NCBI GenBank assembly: GCA_016928495.1
Contig: JAFGKQ010000052.1
Span: 1-11,321 of the forward strand
Direction: 5' to 3'
Length of the DNA: 11,321 nucleotides
Origin: Candidatus Fermentibacterales bacterium
Lineage (GTDB): Bacteria > Fermentibacterota > Fermentibacteria > Fermentibacterales > JAFGKQ01
The notes under the pieces are model-generated. The model saw nothing but the letters and a program-made list of their open reading frames with translations, was not told the origin of the DNA and ran no database searches. A program made the position numbers and the translations under genes. This document shows, in pieces, positions 1 to 6,210 of the stretch (position 1 is its first letter; each line of letters begins with the position of its first letter).

Positions 1-1
1 T

Positions 2-574
2 CCGTCCGGGAGCCCAGTCTACCTTGCCTGCTACGGCAGCGACGAGCTGCTGGTCCTGGACGCCGGCGCGGCGCCTTCCGTGCTCGATACCATCGCGGTG
101 GGCCGCGGCCCATGGGGCGTCTGCTGCCCGGGGAGCGGTGAGCAAGTCTACGTGACCAACAGACTGGACGGGACTGTGACTGTCGTGGACGCCGGGGACG
201 GGGCGATCGGCGCGACCCTCGATGCCGGAAGCGACCCGAAGGCCATCTGCTCCACCGCCGACGGTTCCGCTGTCTGGGTAGGCGACTACCTCGGGAGCCG
301 GGTCTACGTGATCGATGTCGCAACGCACGAGGTCGTCTCTTCGTTCGCAGCCGCAGGAGGGCCGACGGAGCTGCTTGCCCTGCCCAACGGCGAGCTCGCC
401 TGCGTTACCTGCTACACGGACGATGCCATCGGCATCCTCGGTGTGCTGGAGCAGGAGCTCCTCGGAACGATGGAGGCCGGCATCAGGCCGTTCGGTCTCT
501 GCTCGACGCCGCCGGGGGACATGCTGTTCGTCACGAGCTCACTCGGGTCGGAAGTCCTCGTGTTCGGGTACTGA
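2..574 (+). CDS. YVTN-type beta-propeller repeat protein, 5' end outside window
   Basis: The frame is open from the first bases of the window, and repeat-like sequence precedes the GTG at 80, so the gene is cut at its 5' end rather than starting there. The visible 190 residues hold about four blade-like repeats of roughly 40 residues. Each has a V-Y-V-[TA]-x-x-x-x-[DG]-x-[VL]-x-V-[LVI]-D core, for example VYLACYGSDELLVLD, VYVTNRLDGTVTVVDAG and VYVIDVATHEVV. These match the YVTN family of seven-bladed propellers, common in surface and exported proteins and used for binding rather than catalysis. The protein ends in a last strand, EVLVFGY, at the TGA, as propellers often do. Any signal peptide would lie upstream of the window, so location is unknown. 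The next gene is a convergent tRNA 25 bp away. The fold call is firm; the ligand and role cannot be seen. Confidence 0.85.
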   Translation, partial: PSGSPVYLACYGSDELLVLDAGAAPSVLDTIAVGRGPWGVCCPGSGEQVYVTNRLDGTVTVVDAGDGAIGATLDAGSDPKAICSTADGSAVWVGDYLGSRVYVIDVATHEVVSSFAAAGGPTELLALPNGELACVTCYTDDAIGILGVLEQELLGTMEAGIRPFGLCSTPPGDMLFVTSSLGSEVLVFGY

Positions 575-599
575 GGCAGAGCAGGTCGGATGGAAGGAC

Positions 600-696
600 T
601 GGCGGGAACGTGTGGGAATCGAACCCACCCAGGGTGGTTTGAGCACCCGACGCCGGGTTTGAAGCCCGGGAGGGACACCAGTCCCCTTCCGCTCCC
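600..696 (-). tRNA. selC: tRNA-Sec (anticodon UCA)
   Basis: Read on the minus strand, this 97-nt sequence folds as a bacterial selenocysteine tRNA. It has an 8-position acceptor arm (GGGAGCGG against ACGUUCCC, with a G-U and a terminal G-A), a 6-bp D stem with a 4-nt loop (GGGGAC-UGGU-GUCCCU), and an anticodon stem CCGGG/CCCGG. The loop CUUCAAA places anticodon UCA at 662-660. A long variable arm (GGGUG/CACCC) follows, then a T arm GUGGG-UUCGAUU-CCCAC. Discriminator G and an encoded CCA finish the 3' end, as in Escherichia coli selC. The extended acceptor and D stems, long variable arm and UCA anticodon are diagnostic of tRNA-Sec and exclude tRNA-Ser. Its role is to carry serine, which is converted to selenocysteine and delivered to UGA codons by SelB. 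No selA, selB or selD is adjacent, so it is a stand-alone gene. Confidence 0.95.
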
Positions 697-708
697 GCAC
701 AGTGTGGA

Positions 709-737
709 GACATCTGGCTCACGAGCCACGGTGTCAA
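709..737 (-). promoter_or_regulatory. candidate promoter of tRNA-Sec
   Basis: The minus strand has a perfect TTGACA at 737-732. Seventeen bases on is GATGTC (714-709), a weak -10. A start near 702 would leave a leader of about six bases before the tRNA. The 17-base spacer contains a small inverted repeat, GGCTC-AC-GAGCC on the plus strand (716-727). The -35 and the geometry are good; the -10 match is poor. Confidence 0.45.
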
Positions 738-766
738 GAGGCCAGTGCGCCAAGGAGCGCTCGACA

Positions 767-803
767 ACCCGGATTGCGTCCGGGTGCTCTCATGGGATAG
801 ATT
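767..803 (+). promoter_or_regulatory. candidate promoter and inverted repeat upstream of the HEAT-repeat gene
   Basis: A perfect inverted repeat, ACCCGGA-ttgcg-TCCGGGT (767-785), overlaps a possible -35 TTGCGT (774-779). A possible -10 TAGATT (798-803) follows after 18 bases. The start would fall near 810, giving a leader of about 37 bases before the TTG at 847. Both hexamers are imperfect, so this is a weak prediction. The repeat could be an operator or a transcribed hairpin. Confidence 0.3.
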
Positions 804-834
804 CGTACATTGCAGCCACATTGTCTTCCCGCTC

Positions 835-840
835 GGGAGG
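835..840 (+). promoter_or_regulatory. ribosome binding site fixing a TTG start at 847
   Basis: GGGAGG lies six bases upstream of TTG 847. No comparable Shine-Dalgarno sequence precedes the ATG at 745, which sits inside the presumed promoter region. The same GGGAGG-N6-TTG layout occurs at lepA (10745-10759) in this window, supporting TTG as the true start. Confidence 0.75.
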
Positions 841-846
841 GACTGT

Positions 847-3477
847 TTGGCCGAGGAGACGACAGCCGAACGGCTCGCAGAGAGGCTCGTCCAGGCTCTA
901 GCCAACGCCAGCGACGAGAGCGCCAGGAGAGGCATGCTCTCCCGCAGGATGGCGGAGCTCGACCCGGCTTCGATCTCCAGCCTCCTGGCCTTCGCGGACG
1001 ATGCTGTCCGGAAGAGGGCCGAGATGGGCCAGCTCTTCCTGTACCTTCTCGAGCTTCCCACCCTCGAGTCGGAGCTTCCCGAGGGCCTCTGGCGCCAGAC
1101 GCGGGAGCTCGTCCTGAAAGACCGGCCGCCTCTGGACGACACCCTGACACGCTTCGGGAAGCTCTCTCCCGGTGAGCGCCCGTTCGCCAGGGCCAAGATC
1201 TCTCTGCTTCTCGAGATCCAGTTCCTCCTGATCCAGGAGGAGCAGGATCAGTCCTCTCCCATACTCCAGGCAACGGCCTCCACGGCCGCGCTCAGGGTCC
1301 TGAAGTCCGTCCAGCCCGGCAGCACGAAGCTCGAGGTCGAGACCACGGGCTACCCGGTCAGCAGCAGGAGGGTTCTCGCGGAGATCCTCTCCGAGCTCGA
1401 CTTCCTCGAGGTTGGCGAGAGCATGTGGGAGTTCAGGCTGAACGACTCCATATTGCCCAACCTGTCCTCTGGCGGCAACATGTCCTCCCGCAGGGCGGCG
1501 GGGGCGACCATGTCCCAGGCAATGGCCAACAGACTCGCTGAGAACCTGGTGAAGAGGTTCGGGTTCATCGTCAGGTCGATAGGCATGTACCCTCCCGGGC
1601 ACCCGGCCATCCAGCCTTCCGTCGATTCCTTCATGAGCCTGCTCGATCAACTGCTTACCGGCAGCCCGATGGTCACCCTCACGGTCATGGGGGGCGACCT
1701 GATGGTCAACGAGACCCAGATCCGCAAGAAGAGCAGGGCGATCGAGACGTTCGTGAAGGACCTCAACGACCGGAACGTCAACAGCGTCAGCCTGCATCCG
1801 GGGGTCGGCTCCGACGACGTGCTCAGGTTCGCCTCGGTCTTCAACAAGTCTCCGATCTACATCAGGGAGCACGGAGGGATCCAGAAGCTCCTGGAGCGCC
1901 GCGAGGTCGACCACATCACGATAGACCAGTTCCACTACGCTCTCGTCTCGGAGGACGGCACGGTGGTGGGCCAGGCCTCGAGCCCCGAGGAGACAGCCCT
2001 CGAGGACGTGATTTTCGGCGAGCTGGTAGAGAGGCTCGAGAGAGGGGACAGCCTGAGGGACCTCCCCAACGAGAAGGTCGGCGAGGCTCTGAAGAAGGTG
2101 CTTCAGGATGCCGGCTCCGGTGTGGACAGGCAGAGGAACCTGCTCGCGGGCTTCGTCGCGGCTCTCGACCCTTCCATACTCGAGAAGGGCCTTCTCTCGA
2201 GGCGGGATGTTCAGCGGGACATGGCATGGAGCGCGGTCAGGCGGATCATCAAGGCACGACTCAGAGACCTGTCCTCGAAAGACGAGGACGTTCGGCTCGA
2301 GGCCGTCGAGAAGCTCATGGGCTTCGCCCTGATCGCCGTGGAGAGGAACAAGGACAATACCGTCATGCAGCTTCTCGAGGCGGTCACCGAGAAGCTGCGG
2401 GGTGAGGACAGCCCCGACTGCCTCTTCGCTGCCATAAGCGCGACCGGGACTCTTCTCGAGAGGCTCATCTCCAGGGGCAAGCTGGCCTCGGCGGAGATTC
2501 CCGCCAGGATACTCAAGACCCAGGATGGAGCGGTCTCCGAGGAACCGGACATCGCATCGGCCCGCAGAAGGGCTCTGGCCGAGGCAGGCCGGAGGATAGA
2601 CACGCCCGAGGTTGCGGAAGCGCTCCTGCAGAGGCTGCTCTCCCACAACGAGGTCATCGCCAGGGAAGCCGAGATCCTGGCCGCCGTTCTACCGCTCAAG
2701 AACCTGATCGCCCATCTGCTGGACATCTTCCTGGAGCCGGACATCAAGAGGAGGGCAAGGGCCTACAGGATCCTCAAGGCCCTGGGGAACCGGGCGCTGC
2801 CGCAGCTCCATGGAAGGCTGATGAGGCTGCCGCTTCGCTACGAGACCCAGAGAGACCCTGAGACTCTCGCCCTGGTAGACGACGAATGGTATGTCGCGAG
2901 GAACGTCATGGGCATACTCGCGGAGCTCCAGTCCCCCTCCAGCGAGGAGGTGCTGGTGCAGCTCTGCTCCGATCCGGACGAGAGGATCAGGCACAGGTCG
3001 CTCCTGGCTCTGGCAAGCGTCTCCCAGCAGAAGTCCCTGATGCTCTCGCTCCGCATGCTGAACGACAGGTCCGTCGAGGTTGCAAAGGCAGCTCTCGACA
3101 TCGCGGTCAAGGAGGCGAGATTCAAGACCGGCCTCGCCGGGGCGATCATCGAGGCATACCGCAGCCGTCCCGACATGTGGGCCGAGTTCCTCGACGGCAT
3201 CGAGTGGCTGCTGGATAGCGAGGAGGTCAGGGAGTTCCTGGCGTCGAGGTTCGAGGGGGAAGACGCGCTTCCCTTCGGCGATCCCGAGCTCACGGCGCAG
3301 GCGGCGTCCATGCTCGGCGAATGTGGTGGAGAGGCCGAGCTGACGGCCCTGGAGAGCTACATGGCCAGGGTATCGGGTGGAGGGATGCTCAAGCGCAAGA
3401 GCGTTGCCAAGGCCGTCCTCAAGTCTGTCTCGGAAGCTGCAACGCAGATAAGGCAGAGGCTCTCCGGGGCTCCCTGA
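847..3477 (+). CDS. HEAT-repeat protein of unknown function (876 aa)
   Basis: The TTG at 847 is chosen for its GGGAGG site; the frame extends upstream to an ATG at 745 that has no ribosome binding site. Residues 1-220 are alpha-helical and rich in Leu, Glu and Arg. Residues about 222-365 form a distinct module beginning with a helix (MSQAMANRLAENLVKRFG) and the motif YPPGHP at 248-253. A short beta segment (TVMGGDLMVNE) and a helix leading to SVSLHPGVGSDDVLRF follow. From memory, this YPPGHP module recurs in uncharacterised bacterial HEAT and HD-type signalling proteins. From about residue 540 to the end there are degenerate HEAT/ARM-type helix pairs, the clearest at 709-726 (DPDERIRHRSLLALASVS). 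No signal peptide or membrane segment is visible, so the protein is probably a cytoplasmic scaffold. It has no operon partner, standing between a divergent tRNA and a convergent phosphorylase gene. No catalytic motif was recognised. Confidence 0.85.
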   Translation: MAEETTAERLAERLVQALANASDESARRGMLSRRMAELDPASISSLLAFADDAVRKRAEMGQLFLYLLELPTLESELPEGLWRQTRELVLKDRPPLDDTLTRFGKLSPGERPFARAKISLLLEIQFLLIQEEQDQSSPILQATASTAALRVLKSVQPGSTKLEVETTGYPVSSRRVLAEILSELDFLEVGESMWEFRLNDSILPNLSSGGNMSSRRAAGATMSQAMANRLAENLVKRFGFIVRSIGMYPPGHPAIQPSVDSFMSLLDQLLTGSPMVTLTVMGGDLMVNETQIRKKSRAIETFVKDLNDRNVNSVSLHPGVGSDDVLRFASVFNKSPIYIREHGGIQKLLERREVDHITIDQFHYALVSEDGTVVGQASSPEETALEDVIFGELVERLERGDSLRDLPNEKVGEALKKVLQDAGSGVDRQRNLLAGFVAALDPSILEKGLLSRRDVQRDMAWSAVRRIIKARLRDLSSKDEDVRLEAVEKLMGFALIAVERNKDNTVMQLLEAVTEKLRGEDSPDCLFAAISATGTLLERLISRGKLASAEIPARILKTQDGAVSEEPDIASARRRALAEAGRRIDTPEVAEALLQRLLSHNEVIAREAEILAAVLPLKNLIAHLLDIFLEPDIKRRARAYRILKALGNRALPQLHGRLMRLPLRYETQRDPETLALVDDEWYVARNVMGILAELQSPSSEEVLVQLCSDPDERIRHRSLLALASVSQQKSLMLSLRMLNDRSVEVAKAALDIAVKEARFKTGLAGAIIEAYRSRPDMWAEFLDGIEWLLDSEEVREFLASRFEGEDALPFGDPELTAQAASMLGECGGEAELTALESYMARVSGGGMLKRKSVAKAVLKSVSEAATQIRQRLSGAP

Positions 3478-3486
3478 CCGCCCCGG
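3464..3486. terminator. hairpin between convergent genes, possible bidirectional terminator
   Basis: CCGGGGC (3464-3470) and GCCCCGG (3480-3486) form a perfect 7-bp stem around a 9-base loop that holds the HEAT gene's TGA. It sits exactly where the two convergent genes meet. No T-tract follows on either strand, so it is at best an atypical terminator. Confidence 0.3.
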
Positions 3487-3495
3487 GCTCCGACG

Positions 3496-6051
3496 CTATT
3501 CCCACCAGGTGATCAGGCCCGGCTCGATGAGGGTGCCGAAGACGGGGTGTGCCGGGAGTACCCTTATCGTGTATCCCATCCGCCCCGATTCCGTGCACTG
3601 GATGCCTCCGTCGAAGACGAGCTCCGAGTCCTTCCCGGTTTCCGCGTGATCGAGTCTGGCTACGTGGGCTTCCCGTATCCCGCCCGTCTCGGACTCGCGG
3701 CCGAAGTGGACCTCCACGGCAAGGTCCTCCGGTCCGAGCCCCGGAGCAGCCAGCCTCGCTCTTACCGGAAGCTCGGACCCGAAAGCCATGGTGTTTCCCT
3801 CCTCGGACGGCGACTCCACCTCGAGGATCCTGAGGTCGCCCCAGGCCATGCGCAGCTTCTGCTTCCAGTCGGCAAGCTCCCTGGCTGCCTTCATGTCCTG
3901 CCCCGTCAGCAGGTCCAGGCGGCGGAAGGAGGGAAGGTAGAAGCGCTGGAAGTACTCGGCGAGCATTCTGTTCATGTTGAACCTCGGGCAGTGCCTCGTC
4001 ATCGAGTTCACCATCAGGGCGAGCCACTTCCTCGGAAGGCCGTCCCTGCCCCTGTCATAGAAGAGCGGCGCTATCTCGTTCTCGAGCCTGTCGTAGAGAG
4101 CGCGGGCCTCGATGCCGTCCCTCAGCTCCGGGTCGTCGTAGGTCTCCCCCCTGCCGATCGCCCAGCCCGCGTCGGGGCTGTAGGCCTCGTCCCACCAGCC
4201 GTCGAGGATGCTGCAGTTCAGCACCCCGTTGAGTGACGCCTTCATGCCGCTCGTTCCGCTGGCTTCCATCGGCCTGACAGGGGTGTTGAGCCAGAGGTCC
4301 ACTCCCTGAACGAGGTGCCTCGCCATGTCCATGTTGTAGTCCTCGAGGTAGACGATCTTCCCGTAGAAACCCTCCCGCAGGCAGAGATGGACGATCCTGC
4401 TGATGAGCTCCTTCCCCTCCGAGTCGTGAGGGTGGGCCTTGCCTGCGAAAACGAGCTGGACTGGATGGCCGGGGTGGTTCAGAAGGCTGGACAACCTCTC
4501 CTCGTCGTCCAGCAGGAGGTTGGCGCGCTTGTATGCGGCCACTCTCCTGGCAAAGCCGATGGTGAGGACCTCGGGGTTGAGCACCGGGACCTCGTCCATT
4601 CTGGGCAGATGGACGCCCCACCGTGCTATCTGCCTGCTCCAGCGCTCTCTCGCGAAGGTGACCATCCGCTCCCTCAGACGCTCGTGGCTGTTCCAGAGCT
4701 CGGGCCCCGGTATCTTCTCCAGCCTCGTCCAGAAGGCCTCCTGAAGAGGGGTCGAGGGCCATCTCGGCCCGACGTACCTGTCGAGGAGCCGCGACATCTC
4801 GTCCGAGATCCAGGAGTCCGCGTGGACTCCGTTCGTCACGTGCTCGATGGGGATGTCGTCCTCGGGAAGCCCGGGCCAGACATCCATCCACATCTTCCTC
4901 GCCTCTCTGCCGTGGAGCTCGCTCACTCCGTTCCTCCAGTCGGTCATCCTGAGAGCGAACGCCGTCATGGAGAAGCAATGGTTGCCGTTGGTGCGTCCGA
5001 GCGCAAGGAACTGGTCCTGCGTCAGCCCGAGCTCCTCTCTCACCGGGCCAAGGTACTCCTCGACCAGGGAGGGATCGAACTCCTCGTTGCCGGCCGGCAC
5101 GGGAGTGTGAGTGGTGAAGACACAGCTCGCCGCTACTATTCCCCTGGCCTCTTCGAACGAGAGGCCACGCCTGGTGAGCTGGCCTATCCTCTCGAGTATC
5201 AGGAAGGCGGAGTGCCCTTCGTTGATGTGAGTGATCGAGGGATCCCGGCCGATCGCGCTGAGGGCCCTCACTCCGCCCATGCCAAGCAGTATCTCCTGTC
5301 TGATCCTCATCCTGCGGTCGCCGCCGTAGAGCTGCCCCGTGATCTCGCGGTCCTCCGGATCGTTGGTCTCTATGTTGGTGTCGAGCAGGTAGAGCGAGGT
5401 GCGACCTATCCTCACCTCCCAGACCTGGGCTCCCACCTGGCCTGCGCCCATGGGCACCATCACGCGCACCGGGTCGCCCGACTCGTCCAGGACGGGGTTG
5501 ACCGGCGTGTTGGAGTAGTCGTTGACGAAGTACTTCTCCTGCTGCCATCCGTCGCTGTTGAGGTATTGCTTGAAGTAACCCTGCCTGTAGAGCAGAGAGA
5601 CGCCGACCATGGGCAGACCAAGCTCGCTCACGCTCTTGAGGGTGTCACCGGCCAGTATGCCGAGCCCTCCCGAGTAGATGGGGAGGCTCTCGTGGACGCC
5701 GAACTCGGCGGAAAAGGTCGCGATGAGGAAGTCCTCGGGAAGCTTCTCTTTGCCGGCAACGCTGTCATACCAGGTCGGCCTCTCCAGGTAGTCGCTCAGA
5801 TCCTGCCGTACCTGTCTGAGCCTGGCCAGGAAGACTGCGTCCGCCGCCAGCTCGGCGAGCCTGTTCTGACTCACCCTTCCCAGCAACAGGACGGCGTTGT
5901 GATCGGTCTCGTTCCATATCTCCGGGTCTATGTAGCGGAAGAGGTCCACAGCTCCGGGGCTCCAGGTCCACCACAGGTTGTAGGCGACCTCCTGGAGCGG
6001 AATCAGCTCCTCCGGAATGGATGGAACGACTCTGACGAACCTGGTTTTCAA
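3496..6051 (-). CDS. glgP: alpha-glucan phosphorylase, GT35 family (851 aa)
   Basis: The enzyme phosphorolyses alpha-1,4-glucans such as glycogen or maltodextrin to glucose-1-phosphate, using pyridoxal phosphate, in the cytoplasm. Residues about 9-100 match the N-terminal DUF3417 module of the short alpha-glucan phosphorylase subfamily (AYNLWWTWSPGA at 23-34). A glucan-phosphorylase segment with ESLPIYSGGLGILAGDTLKS follows at 121-140. The PLP-lysine motif EASGTSGMK puts the cofactor lysine at K604, followed by LNGVLNCSILDGWWDE. The C-terminal 100 residues are the beta-rich tail typical of this subfamily, ending GLITWWE. Length fits the family's roughly 850 residues. The start is TTG at 6051, because AGGAG precedes it by seven bases and homologues begin near KTRFVRVVPSIP; the upstream ATG at 6222 adds 57 unrelated residues. 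No other glycogen gene is adjacent, and whether glycogen or maltodextrin is the substrate cannot be told. Confidence 0.95.
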   Translation of the reverse strand: MKTRFVRVVPSIPEELIPLQEVAYNLWWTWSPGAVDLFRYIDPEIWNETDHNAVLLLGRVSQNRLAELAADAVFLARLRQVRQDLSDYLERPTWYDSVAGKEKLPEDFLIATFSAEFGVHESLPIYSGGLGILAGDTLKSVSELGLPMVGVSLLYRQGYFKQYLNSDGWQQEKYFVNDYSNTPVNPVLDESGDPVRVMVPMGAGQVGAQVWEVRIGRTSLYLLDTNIETNDPEDREITGQLYGGDRRMRIRQEILLGMGGVRALSAIGRDPSITHINEGHSAFLILERIGQLTRRGLSFEEARGIVAASCVFTTHTPVPAGNEEFDPSLVEEYLGPVREELGLTQDQFLALGRTNGNHCFSMTAFALRMTDWRNGVSELHGREARKMWMDVWPGLPEDDIPIEHVTNGVHADSWISDEMSRLLDRYVGPRWPSTPLQEAFWTRLEKIPGPELWNSHERLRERMVTFARERWSRQIARWGVHLPRMDEVPVLNPEVLTIGFARRVAAYKRANLLLDDEERLSSLLNHPGHPVQLVFAGKAHPHDSEGKELISRIVHLCLREGFYGKIVYLEDYNMDMARHLVQGVDLWLNTPVRPMEASGTSGMKASLNGVLNCSILDGWWDEAYSPDAGWAIGRGETYDDPELRDGIEARALYDRLENEIAPLFYDRGRDGLPRKWLALMVNSMTRHCPRFNMNRMLAEYFQRFYLPSFRRLDLLTGQDMKAARELADWKQKLRMAWGDLRILEVESPSEEGNTMAFGSELPVRARLAAPGLGPEDLAVEVHFGRESETGGIREAHVARLDHAETGKDSELVFDGGIQCTESGRMGYTIRVLPAHPVFGTLIEPGLITWWE

Positions 6052-6058
6052 TTGATGT

Positions 6059-6063
6059 CTCCT
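6059..6063 (-). promoter_or_regulatory. ribosome binding site fixing the TTG start of the phosphorylase
   Basis: On the minus strand, AGGAG is followed after seven bases by TTG (6051-6049). This places the start where family similarity begins and rules out the ATG at 6222, which would run the gene through the divergent intergenic region and past the protease start. Confidence 0.75.
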
Positions 6064-6118
6064 GACTTCCTCGTGTTCATGTCCCCGGAGGGCACGATGA
6101 TCTACTCGCCACCCGGCA

Positions 6119-6149
6119 AACATAAGGAACCCGGTATCGGTGCGGTCAA
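6119..6149 (-). promoter_or_regulatory. weak candidate promoter of the phosphorylase
   Basis: The minus strand has TTGACC at 6149-6144 and TATGTT at 6124-6119. The 19-base spacer is longer than ideal. The region is only 159 bp and shared with the divergent protease gene, so a promoter is expected here, but the match is marginal. Confidence 0.25.
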
Positions 6150-6195
6150 CGACGCCCTGCCCGGGCCAATGGTGCCGGAGGGGCATGGAGGTGCT

Positions 6196-6201
6196 TATAC
6201 T
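6196..6201 (+). promoter_or_regulatory. candidate -10 element very close to the protease start codon
   Basis: TATACT ends nine bases before the ATG at 6211. A transcript from it would begin at or a few bases before the start codon, giving a leaderless or nearly leaderless mRNA. No -35 is visible 17 bases upstream. The nearest Shine-Dalgarno-like GGAGG ends about 20 bases before the ATG, which is too far to serve it. Confidence 0.35.
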
Positions 6202-6210
6202 TGCGCTGAT

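Noticed and set aside
80-82. GTG at 80 as the start of the beta-propeller gene.
   Set aside because: The frame is open to the window edge and the 26 residues before it already form a propeller strand pair (VYLACYGSDELLVLD), so the gene simply begins upstream.
898-2646. A 582-codon minus-strand open frame inside the HEAT gene.
   Set aside because: It is a mirror of the HEAT gene's biased codons, has low-complexity composition and no domain, and the plus-strand HEAT gene explains the region.
4315-6210. A long open frame on the plus strand runs antisense through the phosphorylase gene into the protease gene.
   Set aside because: It is a by-product of GC-rich codon use opposite a clear enzyme gene. 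The protease has its own signal peptide at ATG 6211, and the translated upstream part resembles no family.
6169-6210. In-frame ATG at 6169 as an earlier start for the protease.
   Set aside because: It has no ribosome binding site, and the added residues (with two Glu/Asp) would lengthen the N-region of the signal peptide.
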